Notes: a model not told the origin generated them from the letters alone. Shown: positions 11,411-21,656, numbered from the stretch's first letter. The stretch is DNA of 64,000 nucleotides from Taenia hydatigena (GCA_036345935.2 JADWOT020000001.1:32309971-32373970); one strand, 5' to 3'. Program-made: numbers and translations.

Positions 11411-11664
11411 GTAGCTGAAAGTGGCAGTCAAACAAACAAAGCATTACGCACTCGTTCCTCAATGCGTGTGTATGAAATGGAACACCCCACCTGGATTCAG
11501 CGCGTATATTGTTGCCTACTTTATTGCTTACACATTTGACACTGCGGTGTGGAAGCAGCATTACTCTCACCCTTTGACGACCAGTTTCACCTCTTATAAT
11601 CTAAGGCCAAATCAAACCACTTCTGTCGCCGTTTGTGCACGCATTGGTGAGAGAGAATCTGGCG

Positions 11665-13240
11665 GCGGAGAGCATCTTGGTGCCCTACACCAGCTTTGGA
11701 AGGAGATGAGTCCTCTATGCTCGTTTTTGCTGAAAGCTGAACCACGGCTACTGCTTAGGACAAGCCATATCCACTAGAATCAATTCTGCAACGCTGCCCA
11801 TGTATTGTTGCCACTACAACTAATTAAGTTCGCAGACTCATTAGTAGTAGTACTGCCTGGCACTGAATAAACTACTGCCGAGAGTTGGACAGACGCTCCT
11901 CAATGTGCTATTATAATGGGGCAAATTTATGGTCGTATCGGATAGAGGTGGAGAAAGTGTCTGTCACGACTGGAAGAAGCCCCTCAACAACCAGCACACC
12001 TGCCCAGACTTCCGCTGCAGTAACCACGACTAGCGATGACTCGACCTGCGCTGCTGTGGCCATTGTAACTCTACTAGCTTTCATGGCTGCTATGCTTTCG
12101 TGGCCTTTCTCGTAGGTCCGCACAACCAATCACCAAGCGCTTCAGCTACCATGAATGGTGCAGCTCCCTGTTTGCGTTCATCAAAAAAGCCGTTTATTTT
12201 CTATTGCGGACTGCTGCAAACCAATGTCAAATGGCAACGGACAAAAGATGTTAGTATTTGCATTCGTCTTCGTCGACACTGAAAGGGGTTTACCACTGTG
12301 AGGTAGGTAATCGCGAATCATTGAACTGCAGTGATGCTTATTGTAAGGGGAATGAAAGACAACGCTGTAATCCTGGGTGTGCCCTCAGATCCCCAGTGAG
12401 GGACGCTGCTGTTTCGAGCTATACACCTAGCAACAAACCATACATTTGTCAGGTAGATGCCTGATTGGTCAAAACATTACCACGCCTTACTGAAACCTCA
12501 TCAAAGAATCTCACCAGTTTAGAAAGTTAGCAAGCTCTTAGTAGCTACTCCTACCCATAAAAATCCAGGTGGGAATGTCGAATAGAGCTGCTACCTACAA
12601 GAGATGCATTACTCGAATATGCGGTCCCACTCATACCTGAATGATCCACGATTTGGCACAAAACAACCGTCTTGTGCACCTTTTATTTATTATCTTCTGA
12701 GTGTGGTAAATTATGTTGAGGTCAGATTACCACCAACGCATGACGAAATAGGCCAGCGAATGAAAACTTGCCTATCGTGGACAGTCGTCTCTGTGCGCAA
12801 TATTGTTGCCTGTTTAAGGCAGGTGCATCAAAATCTTAAATCGTTTTGGCCATGCAACGTGTGTGTATGCGTGTTTGCACACCAGGCAGGCGGGCGGTAG
12901 CTTGGTAAGCACTTATTCTCTATGGGGCAGTGCATGTTGTAGAGGTTGAGTGATAGGTTATCATCATAGACTCAAAATTATCTACGTAAATGCCATTCTC
13001 CCCTTCCTTTTGTCTTCCTTCCGGCGGGAGAGGAGCGTTGTGGGGATAACGACTCAATGACCCTAAGACTAGCCAGTGACGTTCATTCACACCTGAGGGT
13101 CATGGAATGACCTTGAGCCTAGCCAATGTCATTCTTCAATGGTCACTTGCCTCCAGAAGAGCTGAGCTGTTATTAAGAACGAGGATAAAATATTAAAAAC
13201 TTCTTAAAGAACAAGATTAACCGATATTCTACAAAAACAA
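11665..13240 (+). repeat. Repeat family H, copy 1
   Basis: This matches 35,964-37,185 (+) in long collinear segments: from ccagctttgga and gatgagtcctctatgctcg, through a region around 11,880-12,300, to 12,740-12,900 and the 13,010-13,150 end with ccttccggcgggagagg. The other copy lacks about 370 bp present here (roughly 12,375-12,740) and has two short extra segments. The end carries a small internal duplication, with two units of the type atgacc(c/t)t(a/g)ag.ctagcca near 13,058 and 13,108. One frame inside looks protein-like and is described separately. Confidence 0.6.
11885..12115 (+). pseudogene. Ser/Thr-rich segment with hydrophobic C-terminal tail in repeat H
   Basis: The frame from about 11,969 reads a Ser/Thr/Ala-rich stretch (SPSTTSTPAQTSAAVTTT), then STCAA, then about 20 hydrophobic residues and a stop (IVTLLAFMAAMLSWPFS). 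This is the layout of a C-terminal membrane anchor or GPI-attachment signal following a glycosylated stalk. The copy at 36,265-36,410 keeps the same layout (TTGISPSTT..., IVTLLAFVAATLS), but its frame stops slightly earlier. Most differences between the two change amino acids, so current constraint is not evident. It could be the last exon of a small surface protein, or chance. Confidence 0.25.
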
Positions 13241-13244
13241 AAAA

Positions 13245-13815
13245 CAAATACAAGATGCAGTGCATAAGTCATAACAAAAATACTTTGAAAATTTCTTATA
13301 AAAAGGATCACGCATAATATTGTGCAATTAAACATAGCTGTAGATTACTTCTGCAATCAGATGACGTGGCAGTAATGCCAACCAGGGGTCATAGTCACTT
13401 CAAGAACAGATTACGCATCGGAGAGCATTGAACAGATAAATCGTACCGACAAACCACTTTGAGTCACTCAAGCAATATACAAAGTTGGCCCGCAAATACT
13501 CACTACTCAAATCATAAGAACACAAGAGGTTTTCATACCTAGACCGGATGTATAAACAATTTAATAACAGTTCATTTTGGAATAAATTAGCAAAATGCAC
13601 ACATTTTTGTACGTACAAATTGGAGGAATAAGGAGGCTGATACAGGTCGTTCCCATCTCGCGTTTTCAATGTTCAACCGTCGTTCCATTAGGCGTGTATT
13701 CATACCGAAGGTCTTCAGGACGCTCTGCAATGATAGAGAGGAAGGAACAGAATAAGGAACAACACACCCTTATAACAGCAACAACAACGTAGGTAGAAGC
13801 GCTCCTTTGTTTACT
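13245..13815. other. No gene recognised
   Basis: This is an AT-rich stretch with a minus-strand open frame at 13,400-13,669 that has no supporting motif. It lies just downstream of the RRM relic on that strand. I see no polyadenylation-linked structure beyond chance A-rich strings. Confidence 0.35.
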
Positions 13816-13821
13816 GTGCTT

Positions 13822-14119
13822 TCAAACCATCTTGGCCTGATGGTGCGTAGCAAACTCTACAAAGGCGAAAGGCTTTTGAGGCATCTTCACCTTGATGGAG
13901 CCACCACTGGGCTTAAAGAGAGCTGCCAACTCGCTCTGACTGGCCTGGAAGGCGACGTTTCGCACCGAAATGACTCAACTCTGTTCTTCCTCCTTCTTCA
14001 CCGCTTTCTTTTGTGGCTTCGACTGAGGGCTTTCAATGGGCAGTTTTGCGGAGACCACTACGTCAGCTGGCTTCCGGACGAGTGAGAACTCCTCAGTCTC
14101 CACCTGCTTCACCTTTTTG
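13822..14119 (-). pseudogene. RNA-recognition motif (RRM) exon, interrupted by one stop
   Basis: The minus strand reads a charged linker (KKVKQVETEEFSLVRKP ... SKPQKKAVKKEEEQS), a TGA stop (13,975-13,977), and in the same frame an RRM. RNP2 is ISVRNV, helix 1 is SQSELAALF, strand 2 is SIKVKMPQ, RNP1 is KPFAFVEF, then ATHHQAK and a second stop at 13,822. RRMs bind single-stranded RNA. VRNxxFQA followed by FAFVEF recalls, from memory, the last RRM of RBM19/Mrd1-type ribosome-assembly proteins, and a basic linker before that RRM also fits. The 5' edge is a strong intron acceptor: a long pyrimidine tract ending in CTAG at 14,120. The domain is cut short after RNP1. A decayed exon, or a pseudogene fragment, is most likely. 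Confidence 0.6.
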
Positions 14120-14460
14120 CTAGAGTCAAAAATAAAGGAAAGGAAAAAAAAGGTGGGAAGAATGAGGTCAAGGGGATAGCATAAAAGCGAAGAAAAATAA
14201 ACAAATTTGCATTGGGTAAAGTGAAATATTACAAATGCTGTGGTCGAGTAAGTTCTAACGTAGACAACGAAACAGTAAAACAGTGAGACAACCTTCGTGT
14301 GACGCTTTTTCACCAACAAAAAAAAATCAAAATCAAGCACAGTCTTCGGGAAGGTGAGGCTCGGCTAATGCAAAACAATGAGCTGGTCGCCTGGTCAAGG
14401 AATGATGCAATGCAAAGCCCTACATTTCATCTTAGGTGAAGCAGTCATGTTGCCAGCTGC

Positions 14461-14795
14461 CAGCCAGTAGGTAGGTAGCAGTCCGCATTGGTGATGTAAT
14501 GAACGAGGCTGAATGGTCAGTGCTATGCCGATTCAGAGAGTCCACCTTTTCCTCGGGGAAGGATGATGATGTTGGTTCCGCAGCAAGATGCGCGTCCGCC
14601 GAACGCTTCCCGCCCAACAGTGAGGACTGATTAGTCAAGCATATATATATACATGTAGCAAATGTGTCGACGTGCCGAGGCGGCTGAGAGATGCGTCCTC
14701 ATTATTGGAGGAGGCGGTGGTTGATCCTCATCACTCTGCCCCATTCACATGGTCGCCAACGAAAGAGGATCGCACTAACTTCCATTTAATCTACT
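14461..14795 (+). mobile_element. Family T element, copy 2, at the head of repeat K1
   Basis: The left end carries attggtgatgtaatgaac and the right end catcactctgccccattca, inverted versions of one end sequence. Between them are the cgccgaacgcttc core, a TATA-like catatatatataca at 14,640-14,653, then gtgtcgacgtgccg. No coding is visible. It is followed directly by the rest of K1, as at 48.56 kb, so T and K may be parts of one larger element. Confidence 0.5.
14641..14653 (+). promoter_or_regulatory. TATA-like motif conserved in family T
   Basis: The alternating catatatatatac string sits at the same relative position in each T copy: cacatatatac at 21.42 kb, gcatatataatg at 22.45 kb, and on the minus strand gcgtatataatg at 45.97 kb and gcgtataaata at 4.48 kb. 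Conservation of the TATA-like form in otherwise diverged copies suggests an internal promoter, as in LTRs or transcribed MITEs. No transcription start can be confirmed. Confidence 0.3.
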
Positions 14796-14799
14796 TCTT

Positions 14800-15690
14800 C
14801 CAAGGCAACAAAGATTAAGTGCACCGCTGCTGGCATCGTGGCTATAAGTTGCACACAAGACAGCAGCCTCACTCGACGTGGAAGCTGGACCTGAGCCAGT
14901 GAGGATCAAGCCTGTATGCAATCATGGTGTGTCCATTCACGGAATGGACAATGTCCACACAGTCTACCTGCTTCGAGTAGTCACGTGCGCGTTACCTGCT
15001 ATTCCCCTTGACCCTCACTTCCTTGGAACGAGTAAGGGTAGTGCAGGTTGGTAGGATCCTCTATTGTTGGTGATGTAATGAACGGGACAAACTATTGAGG
15101 ATTGTCCTTGGTCACAGAGCAAACTTCTTTCTTCATGATAGATGAGAACGATTCCGAAGAGAGGTCTGTGCTCATAAAACATGTCTCGTTTAACTAAAAG
15201 AACTCCTTATTTCAATGATTTGATGCTGCGATTGAGCCAGTGTAGTGAAATGCGTCTCTGGCTCCTCACATCAGCATCAGTCGTGGCGTCAATGATGATG
15301 AAGTGTTAGTCGAATCCCCGGCATCAGTTTTTGACACCGATCTGGATGGAAGCATGGTAACATAAAGTGAATAGAAATAGTATAAATAATATTCGAAATT
15401 TGCCTTTTTTCTGAAGTGAGGTTTGACCTGGGTTATATTGGAGAGACGAAGAGGGGCAGATGGTCGAGTGGATGAGTAGACTTGATTCACCTCTTGTTCT
15501 CTTTCGAGGGAGTAGACACGGATGAAATCTCTACGCCGTGTGGTATCAGGTGAAGGAGAACAGAAGAATGTGAGGAGGAAATGGGCGAATAGTAGGTGTG
15601 TGTGTGGATGGGGAAGGTGAATGATGCTCCGTCGCTGCATATGAGACGCCCTAATGGTTTTCTGAGGTTTCAGTGTTGCCGACGCTTTTG
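14800..15690 (+). repeat. Repeat family K, copy 1
   Basis: This is collinear with 48,765-49,540 (+). Landmarks are atcatggtgtg/accatggtgtg, cacagtctacctgctt, ccttggaac(g/t)agtaa, gatctggatggaagcatgg, tttgccttttttc and ccgtcgctgcat. A partial third copy lies at 22,705-22,975. Copy 1 has an extra T-type end sequence at about 15,010-15,100. Part of it encodes a shared C-terminal-like peptide, listed separately. An early fragment at 15,600 contains a short TG run. Confidence 0.6.
15289..15366 (+). pseudogene. Conserved C-terminal-like peptide in repeat K, copy 1
   Basis: One plus frame reads GVNDDEVLVESPASVFDTDLDGSM and then VT and a stop. The 49.15 kb copy reads NNDHELSVESSAPLFDCDLDGSM, then AN and a stop, in the equivalent position with no indels. 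Some differences are synonymous (gat/gac, gtc/gtg, tcc/tct). An acidic C-terminus is a reasonable reading, but upstream of this the frame in copy 1 contains stops near 15,241-15,246. Protein identity is unknown. Confidence 0.25.
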
Positions 15691-15740
15691 CACTAAGTGA
15701 GGGATGAGAAGAATGTGGAGTGCAATCATTGGAATTGCAG

Positions 15741-15892
15741 ATGACCTGCCGGACTCTGAGTCCAAAGCAAGCAAGTGCCGTGAACGCATATTCCACATTG
15801 TAGAGCAGTTTGTAAACCTCGTTCTTACGGCCATTCTTTTGGCCATAATGCAGTCATCAGACCTCTACACTGGAATCAAGATCAATTTGCAG
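15741..15892 (+). CDS. Candidate internal exon, membrane-helix-like
   Basis: This open stretch is preceded by TTGCAG and followed by a good donor (CAG|GTAAAA). It encodes DDLPDSESKASKCRERIF, then a hydrophobic run (FVNLVLTAILLAIMQ) and SSDLYTGIKINLQ. A charged region followed by a single membrane-helix-like segment is plausible for a membrane protein. The acceptor lacks a good pyrimidine tract and no partner exon was found. It lies just past the end of repeat K1. The function is not recognised, and it could be chance. Confidence 0.22.
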
Positions 15893-15894
15893 GT

Positions 15895-16750
15895 AAAATG
15901 GTGTAAAATTGGATCTCTGACCTAAGTTCAAGGTGACTTTCCAGGCTAAGTGACTGATAAAAGACTTCTGAGTAGGAGTTTAGGTGACAATGTGGGTCAG
16001 ATAATCAACTAACTAAGGTGTAGTAACCACTAAGCAGTATGATTGGACCACATATTCGACCCGACTTGCGACACTGCAGTCATTATGGCACCAAGTAAAT
16101 GAGGATCGAGCATTATCAGGACGAGAAGGCAGTGAGAGAGGAATAGGAGCAGGCATGGATAGTAAAGGTGAGTATTCTGTCGCCTCTTTCAGGGCGCTTT
16201 AATGCCTCTACGAAGTACCACTTTTGCTGTTAAAGATTGCGAGTTAGATGAAAGGATTAAGAAACGGGCTCATGGATTAGCTAGCGTGTACTAAAATAAG
16301 TAGTTGAAAGAGCATGTTGTTTGGGAAAAAAGATGACCTGTTCGACTTTAACTCCCAGATTAGCAGTGCAGTGCAAAATTCATGTCAATTCCATACACCG
16401 ACACAGCACCTCATTCAACTTGTCCATCATATTGTCTCACAGAAGGAGTACTTGGCGAGTTACAGGTTTTCTGTTCTGTCGCTGTCGCACAGCACCCACG
16501 CACCGTACCCAGTCTCTCATGTTAGTCGCCTAAGCACAAAGCCGCGCTGCTTGCTGATTTTCTAAGTGAACGCGTAGCTCACAATGAAGAGTGGTTTTGC
16601 AACACACCTTTTTACTCTCATTCCCAAAGCCCTGACGCAATTATCACTGCGTATCACCAAACTTTCTCAACAGAATAATAAGTGGGGAAAGAAGAAGGGA
16701 GAGGCCGAAAGATGGGTGTCACTAACCGGTCCACTTCAGCATTGCAATGT
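15895..16750. other. No gene recognised
   Basis: No repeat copy or exon is supported. Overlapping plus-strand frames at 16,314-16,565 have no motif. Confidence 0.35.
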
Positions 16751-16754
16751 TTCC

Positions 16755-16995
16755 GAGGGTTGAGAATGCCAATGCCAATGTCCATTAACACTTGGCAGCA
16801 ATAGCGCTCTGCAACTTTAACTCACCCTTTGCTCGTGCCTCAACCTGTCATTCTGTAAAATGAACCTCAGCTGCTAGACAAGAAGGGAGGAAGCTGATGC
16901 GATTACCCTTTATGCGACAAGCGCAAGACCAGAAGCTTGTGCTTCGGTCAGCTGGTTCCATGGCTTGGTCTTGTGGTCAGTATGCCCTGCGAGAT
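16755..16995 (+). repeat. Repeat family N, copy 2
   Basis: This is the counterpart of 7,555-7,800 in the same orientation (gagaatgccaatg, ggcagcaatagcgc, ctctgcaact, cctcagctgctag, gatgcgattaccctt). It is non-coding. The downstream part to about 17,100 has no match. Confidence 0.45.
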
Positions 16996-17174
16996 AGGTA
17001 AATTGGTGGTTGAGAGTTCGGAAATCCGCCCAGCATACCACACGAATGTCCTATCTTGCTGGCTTGCATGGGTATTAGGGTGTGTACTGCTCCCAAACGG
17101 AGTAGCCACGTTGTAATCCTTTGTTTACTCTCGTCCTTTAACGTATTTTGAAGTAAGTGATTGACTTGGCTTTC

Positions 17175-17360
17175 TTTCTCAAAACGAGTAGGTTGAGAGC
17201 AGGCAGGCCCTTTAAGACCGAACTATTACTTCAGCGCTTACAAGAAACTTGTCTGTGTTTAAGGGACAAAAGAAGAAGGAGGGAACAAAAAGCTCTTTTG
17301 GCGCTCCTACCGATCTCTTACCAACGGAAGATTCACATCAACTGCAATCAACATTAAAGG
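17175..17360 (+). other. Family T end sequence followed by an unsupported open frame
   Basis: Positions 17,178-17,212 carry the T end motif (caaaacgagtaggttgag, agcaggcagg). Downstream there is an open frame with an Arg-rich patch and a stop near 17,357, without motif or paralogue. No matching opposite T end was identified nearby, so this is probably a solo end. Confidence 0.25.
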
Positions 17361-17639
17361 GCAGGTTTGCGCATAGCCAAGCTAACTTTATTTATTTCAA
17401 CTAAAGCATGATGCTTGTCAATGTGTGCTGATGCTAAAGATGGAGTTTAGCCTGCCAAGCCTAAGTTGACTGCACTGCAATTGCCCAGCGATTGGACGCC
17501 CACATATGCAAAATGTTACACAAGACAATTCCCTGCCCGACTACGCCACAGTGTTCCTGAAATGCAAGAGTTGTAATGTGGCTGTCTCAACACTTAGGGA
17601 AGCTAAAGCTGGAGAGTTAAATCGGTGCTTAGGGGCACT

Positions 17640-17820
17640 CAACGTTCAGGGAGCAAGCTTTTCGCTGCGGAATCGTCATGATCTACCCTCGAGGGAGAAG
17701 TGTACTCCCTAACCCACCATAATCCGCATTACTCTGCCTCGTTCATGGCATCACCAATGGAGAGCGCTCGTTACCTGTTCTAGCTCTACCCCTTCTAAGG
17801 GAATAAATTTAATGTTTGTT
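17640..17820 (-). mobile_element. Family T partial copy
   Basis: In reverse orientation this holds the 5' half of T: ccctcgagggagaag, then cattactctgcctcg, ttcatggcatcaccaatgg, agagcgctcgttacctg and ccttctaaggg. The core with the TATA-like motif is missing. An AT-rich intergenic stretch to about 18,180 follows, with no feature. Confidence 0.4.
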
Positions 17821-18184
17821 AGTCAGTGATCCAGCCGTTAAGTAGCTTGTGAATCGACGGAATTTACTCGAGTAGAAATTAGCAGTGGAGGGAATTCTGG
17901 GGAGCATTTTTTTTATTTCTGCCACCATTCGCTTTTATGAATGCCTTGAATGCAGCAGTTAATCACATTATTCTCTTTCCACTATATCCCTCTCTCAGTA
18001 GATCGACGATCTTCCGGAGACCTAGCCTGTGTCATGCCTCTAATAACATACACGACCAACTTGACGCATCAATAAATGTTTTGCTACCGAAAACCACTCC
18101 AAAGGCAAAATACCTGTTTTAACTGCCTCGGTGCTACCCTTTATGGACCGGAAATGTAGCCTTAAGGTGACCAATATTGCCACC

Positions 18185-18340
18185 CTCCATGCGAGGTTAC
18201 AACCCACCCTCATCTGCCTTTGAGGAGGAAGGGTACTCTCTGAGCCAGCACAACCCTCATCACTCCGACTAGTTCATTGCACCACCAAGAGAGTGCTCAC
18301 TGCTTGTTCGCATTCTACTCGATGCAACGAAAACAAGGTA
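18185..18340 (-). mobile_element. Family T partial copy
   Basis: This is a diverged reverse-orientation half-copy: accctcatctgcctttgagg, gagggaagggtactct-like, ctcatcactccgactag, ttcattgcaccacc and gagtgctcactgcttg. It is the same half that is present at 17,640-17,820 and 19,660-19,845. Confidence 0.35.
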
Positions 18341-18344
18341 GCCC

Positions 18345-18805
18345 TATCTTTTCCTGAAGCTTTCTCTCCCATGATGTGCCTCTTTTGTCGTACTGTATGG
18401 CTGCCTTGTCACAAAACCTATGCAACCACGTATTGCTCACCCAAATCGCTAGCTTTTGGACTACTGCAAGAGGTCAGCTGACTTGTTCCAGGCTTCTCGT
18501 GAATCACCTGAACCCTCCAGGTTGAGCTGACAAGAGGCATACGTTGAGCTTGATCTTGCAGGTTTGACTGACAGCAAGATCAAATCACCACATGCATTAG
18601 CTGAGGGCAAGAATCTGCTTTCACGTTGGGATTCACTTTGATTGTTCCCTTTTCGTATGAGAGATAATTGGATCCACTTGCATCTCACGTGCCGAGTTGC
18701 CAAAATTTATTTTGGGTCAGTTGGCATCAAATTCCATTTCACTCTACTTCAACAGTTGTCAAGTCGCTTCTATAGCCTTTTGGCTTCATGTTGGCACTTG
18801 ACTTA
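18345..18805. other. No gene recognised
   Basis: Open frames on both strands overlap here (plus 18,293-18,481; minus 18,461-18,703) without motif or duplicated partner. No RNA gene is apparent. Confidence 0.3.
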
Positions 18806-18809
18806 GCCA

Positions 18810-19110
18810 GGGGATAATGCCCGATCAAAGCTGTTGGTTAGTTGATAGGCCATTCAGTCATTCTACAGCTTGGACAATAAATATTGAAGTTCAAGTCTAG
18901 CTGACTCATTTGGCAGCAGATTGTGGAGGGTCGAAGGTACCTATTAAGCAGCCAACTGATGTGGGTGATGAGCTTTTCACTAACCAGACCGCTAAGCAGT
19001 CGATTAACTGGGAGCCACAGTCGCATCAAATCGTCGTGCCATCTTAAACATGACCAACCATTCGGACTGTCGGTCATTTCACTCGTCCTAGAAATCAAAG
19101 ACATGTTAGC
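18810..19110 (+). repeat. Repeat family Q, copy 1
   Basis: This matches 37,640-37,870 (+). The clearest shared part is ctaagcag(t/a)(c/t)gat, then ccacagtc(g/a)cat, and aaccattcggactgtcggtc versus aacaatcagactgcaggtc. It is non-coding and strongly diverged. A minus-strand open frame across it is probably incidental. Confidence 0.4.
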
Positions 19111-19659
19111 ATAGTTGCTGATACCTTACCGCGTCGAGGGATTCGCCCCATTAGGGATTTCGGGTGGTCGGATAGCTGCTTAATTATGTGAATGAATCAA
19201 GTGGTAAGTCATTCTATGTCACTGAATTTGGTCAAAAACATAGGTTTTCGTTACGAAGCGCCTATGCAAACAAAAAAACGTTTTGAAATCCCCGGTTGAG
19301 TTCTAACCCACGCCCGATTACCTTTACAAATCCCAATTGCAATCTGCTTTTTCTCTCCCCTAGGCATACACATCCACCAAATCTGAGCAAACCAGCTGCA
19401 AGGATTTGTCTCACTATTAGAATTTTCGTCAACCTCACCAAGCTATCACATTCATTATGGCATCAACAACAGGGAATGACTCCTACAAACCTATCCACCC
19501 ACTTTGATGTCATTTCCTTAAAAGAAGAAGATTAATGCAGATAGGTGTCATCCACTTTTACTGGTAACAGAATGAGTGGAGAAGAATGATGAGGATTAAC
19601 CACTGCATCATTCATCAATTGAGATGGTTCTCCAACCACTTCGTCATATCGGTACACTT

Positions 19660-19845
19660 ACGATACACCAAGACTAGGCGAGAGGTGTTCGGCGAAGACG
19701 CATCTCGCTACGGAACCGTTGTCATCTGTTCTCGAGGGAGAAGGCTACTCACGAATCCAGTATCACCCTCATCACTCTGCTCCATTCATTGCAACTCCTA
19801 TGAAGAGCGCTTGCTGCCTGCACTCACTGAATGGTTCGAGTTGCT
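19660..19845 (-). mobile_element. Family T partial copy
   Basis: In reverse orientation this has gtgttcggcgaagacgc, a gtcatctgttctcgagg segment, caccctcatcactctgctcc, attcattgcaactcc and gcttgctgcctgcactc. It stops before the TATA-like part. It is flanked on the left by about 500 bp (19,115-19,640) with no supported feature. Confidence 0.45.
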
Positions 19846-19859
19846 TGATAGCTAGAGAT

Positions 19860-20230
19860 CTGGCCATTAGGTAGGTTGTTGACCGGAGCAATTTGCAGTG
19901 TAGAGGATAGCACTGTTGAAATTCTTGTGGGGCACAACCTCTCTCTTACCCTCACCAACTATTGTGACCCATTTGACATGTCAACTGGATGTGCAATAGT
20001 CAGAGCTACTGCAGCAGAGATGGCAGTTCTGCCGAAATCGGTCGACTTAACCTAAGTTTTAAGGGTTTCAGTGTCATAGTAACACAGGCGCCTGGCGGTT
20101 AATATGGCCAAATGAGTGGCAAGCAGCAGATGACCCACCTTTCAGACTGCTTGATGCTGAGGGAGAGAATTAAGTGTCTTTGTTTTGGATAAAGTGCAAG
20201 TCAGTCGGTACAGGTGCAGTTTCGTCATGA
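19860..20230. other. No gene recognised
   Basis: No supported exon or repeat was seen before the U copy that begins near 20,235. Confidence 0.3.
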
Positions 20231-20234
20231 GCAA

Positions 20235-20395
20235 AAGTAAATAAACACGCACACATTCGTCTTTGAACACTTGGTCGCTCTCTTTTTATTAGAGTCCACC
20301 ACCGCACGAAACGGTGCTGAGGCAGCAGAAATGTGAATCAGACAAGCAATCAGGCGTCTTGGAAAGGAGCGTCAGTTTTGGTCATACAGACACCG
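20235..20395 (+). repeat. Repeat family U, copy 2
   Basis: This is the counterpart of 9,895-10,055: ccaccgcacgaaac, gcagaaatgtgaatcag, ggcgtcttggaaagg, agcgtcagttttgg. The frame that is open in copy 1 has a TGA here right after EM, so any coding is lost. Confidence 0.35.
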
Positions 20396-20589
20396 AATGG
20401 AAGTTAAAAATCACTGATAGATCGTCCCAATGACTTTAGTAGCACAATCGGAAATTGCAATTATTTTAAGCTTGGAAGTCACTCTGTTAAATTTTACATG
20501 GACCCTTTAGCAAACCAGCCATGCAACTCATGTTCTCCTTCAAATAAAACTAAGCATTGTGGGCATTTCTTTCCATTTTTAAATTAACT

Positions 20590-20990
20590 TTTGTTACAAG
20601 TGTTACACCAATAGCTATTTAGGTGGCAAATAAACAGGGAATGGTAGAACTGTGCTAGGTCCCTGAAGGGAAACGTTATCGTCATTGTCCGTGGTACCCG
20701 TGGCTAGAGAGCTGTCACTGAAATGAACCAAGTGTGGAGCGTTTGGGATCCAGACCATCCACCAATTACCGTTGTTATTGAGACGTGGCAGATGTGTTAC
20801 AGTGGACGAGGGTCCGCTCGCGCTCCTCATTGCATCCGAAGAACAAAAATATTGCTCTGCACCTTAAACTTAAATGCTAAAATTCGCTCTATCCATTTGG
20901 TCTTTTATTCCTCCTATCAGGAGGAGGAGGAGGCTACAAAACTGAGAGGAGGGGGTAATGAGTTACAGATTATATTAAAACTAGGAATTA
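20590..20990 (-). repeat. Repeat family M, copy 2, with protein-like trace
   Basis: This is reverse-orientation to 5,440-5,960. The minus-strand frame from about 20,830 encodes PHLVHFSDSSLATGTT, SLQGPSTVL and PFPVYLPPK, then a stop. It shares LVHFSD, SLATGTT, QGPSTVL and PVY with copy 1, using different codons. Upstream on that strand are a cluster of cctcctcctcc and ggaataaaag, also present in copy 1. Confidence 0.45.
20922..20937. repeat. Short GGA microsatellite
   Basis: A run of aggaggaggaggagg lies within repeat M. The other M copy has a shorter cctcctacctcc at this place, so the run expanded in this copy. Confidence 0.6.
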
Positions 20991-21285
20991 CAGACCTACG
21001 ATTCCCACTTTATGAGTATGCGACTGTAGACTCTGACCTCTCTCCCCTTTCGCATAATTCTGCCTCTAGACCAACACCTTGTACATTCGAGTGGATCATC
21101 GCATTGCAGCTCTTTGGCTATTACATTCATTCTTTGCTCTGGTCGCGTTAATCTTGGACATGCTTATTTACACGGGCAGTAAGGCTTGTGCTACTTGCAA
21201 ATGAAACAGCTAGATTGTTGTCCGTTGTTAACTCCTGTTCTCTAACAAATGCATTGAAATGTGTGACATTCTCGACTTTCTTTGC

Positions 21286-21656
21286 CTCAAAACGAGTGAG
21301 TGAGAGCGGGCAGAGAGAGTCCGCTTCTCTATCAAAGGCAGGAGAAGACAGTTCCATATTAAGATGTGTGTTCGTCGAACGCTTCTCGGCTAGCATTGAG
21401 AACTACTTAGTCCAGCACATATATACAGCAAATGTGCCGACGTGAAAAAGCGGCTGTGAAGGTGGTCAATCCAACCCTTCTGATTACCAGAGCTGCGCGT
21501 GTGCATGCATCTCGGCCTCCACGCAGTAGCAACTATCACAGAGGCAGCAACGAAGCAGTGACATCGCCGAGCATTCTCTTAACGCCCTTCATCCTCATCA
21601 AGCTATTAGTCATGGTGAATGCCGCCTACCTGTGCTCAAGCTACTGGCTCTGGGAA
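21286..21656 (+). mobile_element. Family T element, full length, copy 3
   Basis: The left end is ctcaaaacgagtgagtgag, agcgggcag. The right end is gccgcctacctgtgctcaag, ctactggctctggg, its inverted counterpart. Internally it has gtgttcgtcgaacgcttctc, cacatatatacagc and gccgacgtg, then about 200 bp matching the 4.2 kb element. There is no stable long frame, and an incidental plus frame (21,432-21,668) spans the end. This is one of the two best-preserved copies for defining the element. Confidence 0.55.

Noticed and set aside
14664..14760. tRNA-derived SINE or tRNA gene in family T
   Set aside because: The strings tgccgaggcggctg and ggtggttgatcc faintly resemble tRNA A and B boxes, but other T copies do not keep them and no cloverleaf can be drawn.
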